Position numbers and translations under genes: made by a program. A DNA stretch of 64,000 nucleotides from Alphaproteobacteria bacterium (GTDB taxonomy: Bacteria; Myxococcota_A; UBA796; GCA-2862545), in assembly GCA_020632915.1 (NCBI GenBank), contig JACKEP010000008.1:124001-188000 (forward strand), read 5' to 3'. Under the pieces are notes generated by a model that made no database searches, was not told the origin of the DNA, and saw nothing but the letters and a program-made list of their open reading frames with translations. Positions within the stretch are counted from its first letter, which is position 1, and each line of letters starts with the position of its first letter. This document shows, piece after piece, positions 35,705 to 48,534 of the stretch.

Positions 35705-37149
35705 TGGGCCGGAGCCTGTATCGCAAGGTGTGGGACGCCCACACCGTCACCACGCTCGCCGACGGACGCACCCAGCTGTTCATCGGCCTGCACCTCGTGC
35801 ACGAGGTGACCAGTCCCCAGGCGTTTGCCGCGCTCGACGAGCTCGGGCTGGCGGTGGCCTACCCGCAGCGCACGTTCGCCACGGTCGACCACATCGTCCC
35901 CACCGACACGCTGGCCCGTCCCCTCGCCGACTCGCTGGCGGAGGGGATGCTCGCCGCGCTGGAGGCGAACACGGCGCGCCACGGCATCGCCTACTTCGGG
36001 GTGGGCGACGCGCGGCAGGGCATCGTGCACGTCATCGGTCCCGAGCTCGGGCTCACGCAGCCGGGCATGACCATCTGCTGCGGCGACTCCCACACCTCCA
36101 CCCACGGGGCGTTCGGCGCGCTGGCGTTCGGCATCGGCACCAGCCAGGTCCGCGACGTGCTCGCCACCCAGACGCTGGCGCTGGAGCCGCTCAAGGTTCG
36201 GCGGGTGCAGATCGACGGCGCGCTCGGCGCCGGGGTCTACGCCAAGGACGTGATCCTGCACGTCATCCGCACCCTGGGCGTGAAGGGCGGCGTGGGCTTC
36301 GCCTACGAGTTCGCCGGCTCCACGGTCGACGCGATGTCGATGGAGGAGCGCATGACGCTGTGCAACATGAGCATCGAGGGCGGTGCGCGGGTGGGCTACT
36401 GCAACCCCGACGCCACGACGTTCGCGTGGCTGCGCGGGCGTGCCCACGCGCCGACGGGCACGGCCTGGGACGCGGCGGTCGGGGCGTGGGAGGCGGTCGC
36501 GTCGGATGCGGACGCGGTCTACGACGACGTGGTCCATGTCGACGCCGCCGCCATCCGTCCCACCGTCACCTGGGGCATCAACCCGGGGCAGGCCATGGGC
36601 ATCGACGAGGCGATCCCCACGGCGTCCGACGTGCCGGCGTCGGAGCGGGGCACGTGGCAGGACGCGCTCGACTACATGGGCGTGACGGCCGGCGCGCCGA
36701 TCGCGGGCACCCGCGTCGACGTGGCGTTCATCGGCTCGTGCACCAACAGCCGCCTGTCCGACCTGCGCGAGGTCGCCCGCCACGTCCAAGGCCACAAGGT
36801 GCGCGACGGCGTGACCGCCCTGGTGGTGCCGGGGTCGTGGGACGTCGCCCGGCAGGCGGAGGCCGAGGGCCTGCCGGCGATCTTCGAGGCCGCGGGCTTT
36901 CAGTGGCGGCAGCCCGGGTGCTCGATGTGCCTGGCGATGAACCCCGACAAGCTCGTCGGCGACCAGCTCTGCGCGTCGTCGTCGAACCGCAACTTCAAGG
37001 GCCGGCAAGGGAGCGCCCGCGGGCGGACCGTGTTGATGAGTCCCGTGATGGTGGCCGCTGCCGCCATCGCCGGCGAGGTCGCCGACGCCCGGTCGGTGTT
37101 CGCGGGGTCGCTCGGCGACGGCGCGTCGACGCGTGGAGGTGAGGCGTGA
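35704..37149 (+). CDS. leuC: 3-isopropylmalate dehydratase large subunit
   Basis: Aconitase-family isomerase converting 2- to 3-isopropylmalate with LeuD. 481 residues. The [4Fe-4S] ligands are in FIGSCTNSRLSDLR and QPGCSMCLAMNPD; CGDSHTSTHGAFGALAFGIG is the substrate-site signature. The C-terminus has SSNRNFKGRQGS. The start overlaps the malic enzyme stop, and the end overlaps the leuD GTG (GTGA). Firm assignment. Confidence 0.98.
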   Translation: MGRSLYRKVWDAHTVTTLADGRTQLFIGLHLVHEVTSPQAFAALDELGLAVAYPQRTFATVDHIVPTDTLARPLADSLAEGMLAALEANTARHGIAYFGVGDARQGIVHVIGPELGLTQPGMTICCGDSHTSTHGAFGALAFGIGTSQVRDVLATQTLALEPLKVRRVQIDGALGAGVYAKDVILHVIRTLGVKGGVGFAYEFAGSTVDAMSMEERMTLCNMSIEGGARVGYCNPDATTFAWLRGRAHAPTGTAWDAAVGAWEAVASDADAVYDDVVHVDAAAIRPTVTWGINPGQAMGIDEAIPTASDVPASERGTWQDALDYMGVTAGAPIAGTRVDVAFIGSCTNSRLSDLREVARHVQGHKVRDGVTALVVPGSWDVARQAEAEGLPAIFEAAGFQWRQPGCSMCLAMNPDKLVGDQLCASSSNRNFKGRQGSARGRTVLMSPVMVAAAAIAGEVADARSVFAGSLGDGASTRGGEA

Positions 37150-37784
37150 AGCTCGGTCAACCGATCCCCACCGTGGTCGGTCGGGGCGTGTTCGTCCCCG
37201 GCGACGACATCGACACCGACCGGATCATCCCGGCGCGGTTCATGAAGTGCGTCACGTTCGACGGCCTGGGCGCCTACGCCTTCCACGACGAGCGCTTCCG
37301 CGAGGACGGCAGCTCCAAGGGCCACCCGCTCGACGCCGCGGCCCACGCCGGCGCCAGCGTGCTGGTGTCGGGGCGCAACTTCGGCTGCGGGTCGTCGCGT
37401 GAGCACGCGCCGCAGGCGCTGTACCGGTTCGGCCTGCGGGCGGTGCTGGCGCCGAGCTTCGCCGAGATCTTCGCCGGCAACTGCACCACGCTCGGCATCG
37501 TGTGCGGGGTGGTGGGGGCCGACGACGCCGACGCCATCGGCGCGGCCGTGACCGCCGAGCCTGGCGCGGTGCTCACGCTGGACGTGGCGGGCGGGCGGGT
37601 GGCGCTCGGCGACCGGAACTGGCCGATGGCGCTGCCGGCCAGCACGCGCGAGGCCCTGCTGTCGGGTCGGTGGGATCCGCTGCAGGAGCTCGCCGAGCAG
37701 GCCGCGGCGGTCTCACGGGTCGCGCGGGCGCTGCCCTACGCGGCGTGGACCGGCCTCGACGGTGCGGAGGTCTCCCGTGGGTGA
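37146..37784 (+). CDS. leuD: 3-isopropylmalate dehydratase small subunit
   Basis: The swivelling subunit partner of LeuC. 212 residues. Motifs: GDDIDTDRIIPARFMK near residue 20 and GRNFGCGSSREHAPQAL around 77-93. GTG 37146 overlaps the leuC stop. The length is at the upper end for bacterial LeuD because of a longer C-terminus (AAAVSRVARALPYAAW). The next gene starts eight bases before its stop. Confidence 0.97.
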   Translation: MKLGQPIPTVVGRGVFVPGDDIDTDRIIPARFMKCVTFDGLGAYAFHDERFREDGSSKGHPLDAAAHAGASVLVSGRNFGCGSSREHAPQALYRFGLRAVLAPSFAEIFAGNCTTLGIVCGVVGADDADAIGAAVTAEPGAVLTLDVAGGRVALGDRNWPMALPASTREALLSGRWDPLQELAEQAAAVSRVARALPYAAWTGLDGAEVSRG

Positions 37785-38664
37785 GCGCGTCGCCTTCCTC
37801 GGCCTGGGCGTGATGGGCTACCCGATGGCCGGACACCTCGTGCGCGCCGGTCACGACGTCACCGTCTACAACCGCACGGCCGCGCGCGCGGCGCGGTGGG
37901 CGGGCGAGCACGGCGGCCACGTGGCGACGAGCCCGGCCGAGGCCGCTGCCGGCGCCCGCATCGTGTTCTGCTGCGTGGGCAACGACGACGACGTGCGCCA
38001 GGTGGCTGTGGGGCCGCACGGCGCGATGCCGGCCATGGCCGAGGGCACCGTGTTCGTCGACCACACCACCACCTCGGCCACGCTCGCCCGGGAGCTGCAC
38101 GCGTGGGGCGAGCCGCGCGGCGTCGCGTTCGTGGACGCGCCGATCAGCGGGGGGCAGTCGGGGGCCGAGAAGGGTGTGCTCACCGTGATGGGTGGGGGCG
38201 ATGAGCCGGCGTGGTCGATCGCCGAGCCGGTGATCCGCGCCTACGCGCGGCAGGCCCGGCGCATCGGCCCGAGCGGTGCGGGTCAGACCACGAAGATGAT
38301 GAACCAGGTGGCGTTCGGTGCGGCGGCGCAGGGCATCGCGGAGGCGATCTGGCTCGGGCGGGCGGCGGGGCTGGATCTGCCCGCCGTGTTCGACGTCATC
38401 ACCCAGGGCGCGGCGGGGTCGTGGCAGATGGAGAACCGCTGGCGCACGATGGTCGACGGTGAGTTCGACTTCGGCTTCGCCGTGGACTGGATGCGCAAGG
38501 ACCTGGGCATCGTGCTCGCCGAGGCGGAGCGGCTCGGGCTCGACCTGCCGGTGGCGAAGCTGCTCGACGGCTTCTACGCCGAGGTGCAGCAGATGGGCGG
38601 GCACCGCTGGGACACGTCCAGCCTGGTCGCGCGCGGACCCGGGGCGTCCCGTCGGGAGGACTGA
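37777..38664 (+). CDS. 3-hydroxyisobutyrate dehydrogenase-like oxidoreductase
   Basis: A 295-residue beta-hydroxyacid dehydrogenase. The Rossmann motif FLGLGVMGYPMAGHL is at 7-21, with NRT after strand 2 suggesting NADP. DAPISGGQSGAEKG and GPSGAGQTTKMMNQ (catalytic Lys) follow. GGAGG six bases before GTG 37777 fixes the start within leuD. Relatives act on 3-hydroxyisobutyrate (Val breakdown), tartronate semialdehyde or gamma-hydroxybutyrate. Being last in a Leu-synthesis operon, it might reduce a side-product aldehyde or act on a branched hydroxy acid, but the specific substrate is unknown. Confidence 0.88.
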   Translation: MGERVAFLGLGVMGYPMAGHLVRAGHDVTVYNRTAARAARWAGEHGGHVATSPAEAAAGARIVFCCVGNDDDVRQVAVGPHGAMPAMAEGTVFVDHTTTSATLARELHAWGEPRGVAFVDAPISGGQSGAEKGVLTVMGGGDEPAWSIAEPVIRAYARQARRIGPSGAGQTTKMMNQVAFGAAAQGIAEAIWLGRAAGLDLPAVFDVITQGAAGSWQMENRWRTMVDGEFDFGFAVDWMRKDLGIVLAEAERLGLDLPVAKLLDGFYAEVQQMGGHRWDTSSLVARGPGASRRED

Positions 38665-38770
38665 ACGGCCTGCTTGCAGGACGGACGCGCGGTGCGCGTG
38701 GCAGGTGCGGCGCGCTCGGGCCACGTCCCGGTGCACGGTCCGTCCCCATCCCCGGACCGTGGGAGCCACC

Positions 38771-39850
38771 ATGTCCATCGTGCTCGAGCCGGCGTACTTC
38801 TACCGCGACGATCCGGAGACCGACTTCGCGTGGCGGATCACGCAGCCGGCGGACGCCGACGCGCTGTTCCTGTTCAACGACAACGTCGGCGCCTACGACC
38901 AGTTCCACGCGGGCGACCGGTCCGGCGGGTGCGCGGCGGGCGGAGGCAACGCCACCATCCGGCCGTACCAGTGCGCCACCCCACCGCGCGCCGCCGGCAT
39001 GCCGACCGGGCCCGGCTGGGACACCCTCACCGACGCCGTGCGCGCCACCATCGACGCCGCGGCGGCCTACGCGGCCGGCGTGGCCCGTGCCCAGGGCTAC
39101 CGGCGGCTGATCTACAGCGCCACACCCGGCGACCCGGGGCGGATCGGCACGTCGATCTTCCACGTGGGGGACGACGTGCGACGCTACGCGGTGACGGCGC
39201 TGGCGCGGGCGCTGGGGACGTCCGTGCCTCACGCAGCGGCGGCGGCCGCGGGCGGGGCCGTGCCGACCCCCCAGCCCCAGCCGGTCACCGTCGGCGGGCA
39301 CGCCTACACGCTCGTGGCGTTCTACTACCCGGGGTCGGACACCCCGTGGGACACCGTCTACCAGGCGCCGTTCCTGGGCAACTTCTGGGTAGCGCCCGTG
39401 ACGTTGACGGTGGGGGGCGTGACGGCGACCTTCCACTGCGCGGAGGCGGCGTTCCAGTCCACCAAGTGGTGGCACGACGCCACCGTCCGCAAGGCGTTCG
39501 AGGCGTGCCCGGACGGGTCGGCGGCGTTCCACTACAAGAAGACGCTCACGGGCGCGGACCCGTCCTACGCGGGCCTCGGTCGTGACGGGGCGATGGACGC
39601 CGTGCTCGCGGCGAAGTTCACCGATCCCGCGCTCGCGGCGGGGCTGCTCGCCACCGGCGCGGCCTACCTGCTGGAGCACAACGCGAAGGCCGGCCTCGAC
39701 CACCACTGGAGCGACGACCACGACGGGACGGGGGAGAACGCGCTGGGGCTGGCGCTGATGGCACGCCGGTCGGCCCTCGGTGGCGCCGGCGTCCCGGTGG
39801 GGGCGAGCGACGTGGGCGCCTTCACCGCCCAGGTCAAGACCTCGACCTGA
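38771..39850 (+). CDS. Two-domain protein with C-terminal NADAR (YbiA-like) domain
   Basis: A 359-residue protein. The C-terminal ~165 residues match the NADAR/YbiA fold: FLGNFWVAPVTLTVGGVTATF, CAEAAFQSTKWWHDA (where the family usually has E-x-x-x-Q-x-x-K), YAGLGRDGAMDAVLAAKF and GENALGLALMARR. NADAR proteins are N-glycosidases acting on ADP-ribose-like or riboflavin intermediates, and some reverse ADP-ribosylation. The N-terminal ~165 residues (ALFLFNDNVGAYDQF, GGCAAGGGNATIRPYQ, AAGMPTG) resemble a domain seen in phage and NAD-metabolism proteins (DUF7831-like), from memory. Possible role in NAD or ADP-ribose defence. GGAG precedes ATG 38771. Not an obvious part of the leu operon (106-base gap). 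Confidence 0.75.
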   Translation: MSIVLEPAYFYRDDPETDFAWRITQPADADALFLFNDNVGAYDQFHAGDRSGGCAAGGGNATIRPYQCATPPRAAGMPTGPGWDTLTDAVRATIDAAAAYAAGVARAQGYRRLIYSATPGDPGRIGTSIFHVGDDVRRYAVTALARALGTSVPHAAAAAAGGAVPTPQPQPVTVGGHAYTLVAFYYPGSDTPWDTVYQAPFLGNFWVAPVTLTVGGVTATFHCAEAAFQSTKWWHDATVRKAFEACPDGSAAFHYKKTLTGADPSYAGLGRDGAMDAVLAAKFTDPALAAGLLATGAAYLLEHNAKAGLDHHWSDDHDGTGENALGLALMARRSALGGAGVPVGASDVGAFTAQVKTST

Positions 39851-39879
39851 CGAGAGTCCTGTTTCGACCGGATCCGCCA

Positions 39880-39911
39880 GGGGCCGCGCGATCGACGGAT
39901 CGTGCGGCTCC
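39880..39911 (+). terminator. Hairpin after the NADAR gene
   Basis: ggggccgcgcgatc (39880-39893) pairs with gatcgtgcggctcc (39898-39911), including two G-T pairs, closed by a four-base gacg loop. It begins 30 bases after the stop. No T tract follows, so efficiency is uncertain. The remaining bases to gltB hold two cctgtttcga copies and the gltB promoter. Confidence 0.5.
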
Positions 39912-40017
39912 TCCGCGTCGGACGTCACGTAGCCCTGTTTCGAGGCACGCTTTCGTGCTCGGGCGGCGAGTCGTCGACTCCTTCGGTGCAACCATGGGTT
40001 TCCATCCGTGATCCGCC

Positions 40018-40047
40018 TTGCGCACGCGGTGGGGCGTCATGTACAAC
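40018..40047 (+). promoter_or_regulatory. Predicted gltBD promoter
   Basis: TTGCGC (40018-40023), 18-base spacer, TACAAC (40042-40047). It has the same spacing as the ilv and leu leader promoters. The start site would be near 40054, leaving a ~95-base leader with small GC-rich hairpins but no leader peptide or clear terminator. Confidence 0.6.
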
Positions 40048-40148
40048 GCGCGGGTTCGGCCTTGGGCCGGACGTGGTCTTTGTGACGAACATCCAGGTCC
40101 AGGCGGGAACCCGGCGGCTGTCGGGTCTCGACCACGCGAGGTGACGAC

Positions 40149-44703
<4,555 letters not shown>

Positions 44704-44711
<8 letters not shown>

Positions 44712-46152
44712 GGCGGACGGCTTCCTCACGTGGAAGCGCCAGGGTGCGGGGCGACGGGCGGTGGACGACCGCCTCGACGACTTCCGCGAGTTCTACGCGC
44801 CGCGCCAGGACGACCTGCGCATGGAGCAGGCGGGCCGCTGCATGGACTGCGGCGTGCCGTTCTGCCACCAGGGCTGCCCGCTGGGCAACCTCATCCCCGA
44901 CTTCAACGACGCGGTCTACCGGGGCCGGTGGGACGAGGCGTACCGGTCCCTGGCGTCGACGAACAACTTCCCTGAGTTCACCGGTCGGCTGTGCCCGGCG
45001 CCGTGCGAGGCGGCCTGCGTGCTCGCGATCAACGACGGCGCCGTCACCATCGAGCAGATCGAGAAGGAGATCGTGGAGCTGGCGTGGGAGGAGGGTCGGG
45101 TGGTGCCCCAGCCGCCGCGCGTGCGCACCGGACGCACGGTGGCGGTCGTCGGGTCCGGGCCTGCGGGCCTGGCAGCGGCCCAGCAGCTCGCGCGCGCCGG
45201 CCACACGGTCACGCTCTACGAGCGCGCCGACCGCGTCGGCGGCCTGCTTCGCTACGGCATCCCCGACTTCAAGCTGGAGAAGGGGGTGATCGACCGCCGC
45301 GTCGCGCAGCTCGTCGCGGAGGGGGTCGTGATCACCTGCGGCGTCGAGCTGGGCACCGACGTGCGGTGGGACGAGCTGGTCGGCACCCATGACGCGGTGG
45401 TGCTCGCGATCGGCGCCACACGCGCGCGCGACCTGGACGTGCCCGGCCGGGATCTGCCCGGTGTGGTCTACGCGATGGACTACCTGGAGCAGCAGAACCG
45501 CCTCGTCGCGGGCGACCTGGTGGCCGACCCGATCCAGGCCACGGGCAAGGACGTCATCATCCTCGGGGGTGGCGACACCGGCTCGGACTGTCTCGGGACG
45601 GCGCTGCGGCAGGGCGCGCGATCGGTGCGCCAGATCGAGCTGTTCCCGCAGCCGCCGGGCACGCGCACGCCCGACAACCCGTGGCCGCAGTGGCCGCTGG
45701 TGTTCCGCACGTCGTCGAGCCAGGAGGAGGGCGGTGCGCGGGACTACGCGCTGATGACCACCCACCTCGAGGCCGACGCGACGGGCGCGCTCACGCGGCT
45801 GCACGCCGTGGAGGTGCGGTTCGAGGGCGGTCGGCTGGAGCAGGTGCCGGGCACCGAGACCAGCCTCGCGTGCGATCTGCTCATCCTGGCGATGGGCTTC
45901 GTCAGCCCGGTCACCGACACCCTCGTCGCCCAGCTCGGGCTGCGGCTCGATCGGCGCGGCAACGTCGCCGTCGACGGCTTCCGGACCAGCGTGCCCAACG
46001 TGTACGCGGCGGGCGACGCCCAGCGCGGCGCGAGCCTCATCGTGTGGGCCATCAGCGACGGCCGCGAGTGTGCGCGGGCGGTCGACACCGACCTGATGGG
46101 GGCCGAGCGGCTGCCCACCCGCGGACGGCACGAGGCGTTCGGCGGGCGGTGA
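44704..46152 (+). CDS. gltD: Glutamate synthase small subunit
   Basis: Passes electrons from NADPH through FAD and 4Fe-4S clusters to GltB. 482 residues. N-terminal cluster ligands: CMDCGVPFCHQGCPLGN and CPAPCEAACVLAIND. FAD site GSGPAGLAAAQQLARAGH and NADPH site LGGGDTGSDCLGTALR; VYAAGDAQRGASLIVWAI is the closing FAD motif. ATG 44704 overlaps the gltB end, indicating coupled translation and a 1:1 complex. Convergent with the next gene, with a three-base gap inside a small hairpin. Confidence 0.98.
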
Positions 46153-46164
46153 GGGTCAGCCGCC
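46145..46164. terminator. Small hairpin spanning the gltD stop
   Basis: ggcggt (46145-46150) pairs with gccgcc (46159-46164) across the stops of gltD and the convergent gene. Short stem, no T tract; weak evidence for a bidirectional terminator. Confidence 0.25.
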
Positions 46165-47169
46165 GTCGCGTCCGTCGGGGCCGACCTGGCGGGCGCGGAT
46201 GGCGGCGATCGCGTCGCTGGCGAAGGGCTCGACCGGGTCGGTGCGGCGGACGGCCATCAGCGCCGACAGCTGGTCGCGTCCGCCGATCTCGGCCAGGCGC
46301 ACCGCCGCAGCGAGCCGGACCTCCGGGCCGCCCTGCAGGGCCTTGGCGATGGCGTCGGGCTCGTCGGGGTCGACGTGGTTGCGGGCCAGCACCGTGCTGA
46401 CGGCGTCCTGGGGGGCGCCGAGCCGGGGCACGAGCACGGACAGCGCGTGGTGACGCACCACCGGATCCGGGTCGTCGAGCGCCAGCGCCAGGACCCGCGC
46501 CGTGGGGTCGGCGCCGATGGCGTCGGCCTTCACGAGCAGGCGCGCGGTGCGCACGGCGTGCACCAGGGCCTCCGCCGACGTCGGCGCGTCGGCCGGGCGC
46601 ACGATCGCCACCGCGCCGTCTCGGACCTCCCCGGCGTCGGCGACGAGGCGCAGGAGGGCGCTGCGCACCGCCGGGCGGAGCCGCGACAGGGCGACGAGGG
46701 GGTCGCCGTCGACGTGGACGGCGGCATCGAAGGCCGCGTCGGCGGTGGTGGTGCGGGTGGGGTCGTCGGCGGCCGCAGCGCGCACCGTGGGGGGCTCGCG
46801 GATGGGCAGCGCGACCGACAGGGCCATCGCCGACGTCCGATCGACGGCCAGCACGGCGCCAGCGGCGAAGGCGACGACGACGACCACGGCGGTCAGCGCG
46901 AGCCACGACCCCTGCGCGAGCGCGGGCCCGAGGGTGGCGACGCCGAGCACGGGCAGCAGGCCGCGCCACACAGTCGTGCGGGGGAGGCGGGGGTCGCGGA
47001 CCAGCTGCACCCGCACCTTCAGGCTGCCGACCTCGTCGTGCAGGGTGTCGGCCAGGCTGCGCAGCGTGACCAGACGGCCGCGCATCCAACCCAGGTGACG
47101 CACACCCACGGCGACGCCGAGGGCGAGCGCGGCGAGCAGCAGCAGGGCGGCAGCGTCCACCGTCGTCAC
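46156..47169 (-). CDS. Membrane protein with HEAT-like repeat domain
   Basis: A 337-residue protein. One hydrophobic helix sits at the N-terminus (LLLLAALALGVAVGV) and a paired hydrophobic region at ~90-125 (LALTAVVVVVAFAAGAVLAV). The C-terminal half has helical repeats resembling HEAT/PBS-lyase units: RVLALALDDPDPVVRHHALSVLVPRLG and VRLAAAVRLAEIGG. Such repeats mediate protein contacts. GTG 47169 overlaps the stop of the upstream membrane-protein gene. No enzymatic motif. Function unknown. Confidence 0.75.
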   Translation of the reverse strand: MTTVDAAALLLLAALALGVAVGVRHLGWMRGRLVTLRSLADTLHDEVGSLKVRVQLVRDPRLPRTTVWRGLLPVLGVATLGPALAQGSWLALTAVVVVVAFAAGAVLAVDRTSAMALSVALPIREPPTVRAAAADDPTRTTTADAAFDAAVHVDGDPLVALSRLRPAVRSALLRLVADAGEVRDGAVAIVRPADAPTSAEALVHAVRTARLLVKADAIGADPTARVLALALDDPDPVVRHHALSVLVPRLGAPQDAVSTVLARNHVDPDEPDAIAKALQGGPEVRLAAAVRLAEIGGRDQLSALMAVRRTDPVEPFASDAIAAIRARQVGPDGRDGG

Positions 47170-47918
47170 CAGATCCCGGCGACCGCGACACCACCGCGCT
47201 GGCCGTCGAAGGTGGGCACGACGGTGACGACGAGCTGGTGGCGGGGCGCGTACAGGAGCTGGCGGGTGTGGGTGTCGAGCGCGCGGACGCGGCGCGCGTT
47301 GAGGACGCCCTGGGCGATGGCGAAGCCGGTGCCGACGGCGAACGCACCACCGCCCACGCCGAGCGCGACCTCCAGGGTGGGGAAGGCGCCGTCGTCGTCC
47401 TGCTGCACGGCGAGCACGACCGCCCCGCCCACCGCGCCGAGGGCGGCGATGCCCATGCCCACCTGGCCCGGCCACACACGGTGCGCGCCGAGCGTGCGCT
47501 TGAGCGCCAGCGCCTCGGTGGTGATCCCCGACAGCACCAGCACGTCGCCGAGGAACAGGCCGGTGCCCCCGACGAGGAGCATCTGCGTGCGGGTGCGGTC
47601 CTCGGTGGCGAACGCCGACCCGGTGACGACCCCGCTGGCGCCGAGCAGGGCGACGCCCGTCCACGTGAGCAGCCGGCCGGTGCGCGCGGTGCGGTCGACG
47701 TCGTCGAGGGTGAGCGCCTCGGGTCCGGTCGACGCAGCAGCGGCCGGATCATCCGAGGGCACGGGGACGTGGACGTCCTCCTCGGGGACGTCGCCGGGGA
47801 ACGGGTTGTCGTCGGGCGTCGGAGGATCGGTGTCCTGGGCGACGGCCGGCAGGCCGATGGCGAGGCAGAGGACGAGCAGGACGCGGCGCACGGGGCTCCC
47901 CGACGGGTGGCGGAGCAT
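47166..47918 (-). CDS. Exported membrane protein of unknown function
   Basis: A 250-residue protein with a signal peptide (VLLVLCLAIGLPAVAQ) and an acidic Pro-rich segment (DTDPPTPDDNPFPGD). Four hydrophobic stretches follow: LLTWTGVALLGASGVV, MLLVGGTGLFLGDVLVL, VGMGIAALGAVGGAVVLAV and VALGVGGGAFAVGTGFAI. A hydrophilic C-terminus ends it. It is translationally coupled to the HEAT-like gene by a GTGA overlap, so the two may form a complex in the envelope. No family recognised. Confidence 0.72.
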   Translation of the reverse strand: MLRHPSGSPVRRVLLVLCLAIGLPAVAQDTDPPTPDDNPFPGDVPEEDVHVPVPSDDPAAAASTGPEALTLDDVDRTARTGRLLTWTGVALLGASGVVTGSAFATEDRTRTQMLLVGGTGLFLGDVLVLSGITTEALALKRTLGAHRVWPGQVGMGIAALGAVGGAVVLAVQQDDDGAFPTLEVALGVGGGAFAVGTGFAIAQGVLNARRVRALDTHTRQLLYAPRHQLVVTVVPTFDGQRGGVAVAGIW

Positions 47919-47980
47919 AGCGCGTTGCAGCGTGCCAGCGCCGGGCGGGTCGACGGTGGGCAGGCGCGCGGGGGCTTGGG

Positions 47981-48193
47981 TCAGAGCGCGGCGCGGGCCG
48001 GGGCGGTGTGGGACTCGATCAGCACCGGATAGCCGCGGTACTCGGTGGGCATGCCCGGCGGGCGGTCGAGCACCATCAACACGAGCACACGACGACCTCC
48101 CGTGATGTAGGTGCGCGCGCCGACGTACCACGACTCGTGGCGATGCTGGTCTGCCAGACCCTTCAGGGCGATGTCGACGGTGACGGTGGGCAT
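47981..48193 (-). CDS. Small protein, PTE(Y/W)RGYPV family copy 1
   Basis: A 70-residue protein (MPTVTVDIALKGLADQHRHE...). The core WYVGARTYITGGRRVLVLMV and MPTEYRGYPVLIES aligns with the next minus-strand gene upstream. Two beta strands around the RRVLVLMV stretch and an N-terminal helix are likely. No signal or membrane segment. No recognised function; conservation between the copies argues it is real. Confidence 0.68.
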   Translation of the reverse strand: MPTVTVDIALKGLADQHRHESWYVGARTYITGGRRVLVLMVLDRPPGMPTEYRGYPVLIESHTAPARAAL

Positions 48194-48274
48194 GAGGAAC
48201 TCAGGGGGAGGGGTCGAACTGGAACACCTCGTCCACGCCGTGGAAGCCGAGCGCGTCGACGACCGCCGCTCTCG

Positions 48275-48484
48275 CTACGCGTCGTCGTCGGTCGTGGTCT
48301 CGAGCTCGATGACCACCGGGTAGCCGCGCCACTCGGTGGGCACCTCGCGCGTGCGGCGGGACGTGGTGACCACCAGGACGTCCTTGTCGTTGCGGTGGCC
48401 GGCCACGGCGCCGAGGAACCAGGTGTGCTGGGCGAAGGCCTCGCGGAGGCTGGCCAGGGCGGTGTCCTTGGAGGCGAGCGTCAT
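48275..48484 (-). CDS. Small protein, PTE(Y/W)RGYPV family copy 2
   Basis: A 69-residue paralogue of the neighbouring small gene. DTALASLREAFAQHTWFLGAV aligns with DIALKGLADQHRHESWYVGA (partial strings), and VPTEWRGYPVVIELE with MPTEYRGYPVLIES. An in-frame extension upstream is possible but would overlap the AIM24 gene region; ATG 48484 matches the paralogue's start. The tandem pair suggests recent duplication. Function unknown. Confidence 0.68.
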   Translation of the reverse strand: MTLASKDTALASLREAFAQHTWFLGAVAGHRNDKDVLVVTTSRRTREVPTEWRGYPVVIELETTTDDDA

Positions 48485-48534
48485 CGGGTGGCTCCGGTGC
48501 AGGGTGCACCGCCATCCTACCCCGGACATGCCGG

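Noticed and set aside
39851..40148. Possible riboswitch before gltB
   Set aside because: Several short hairpins exist, but no known aptamer pattern and no terminator near the start were seen.
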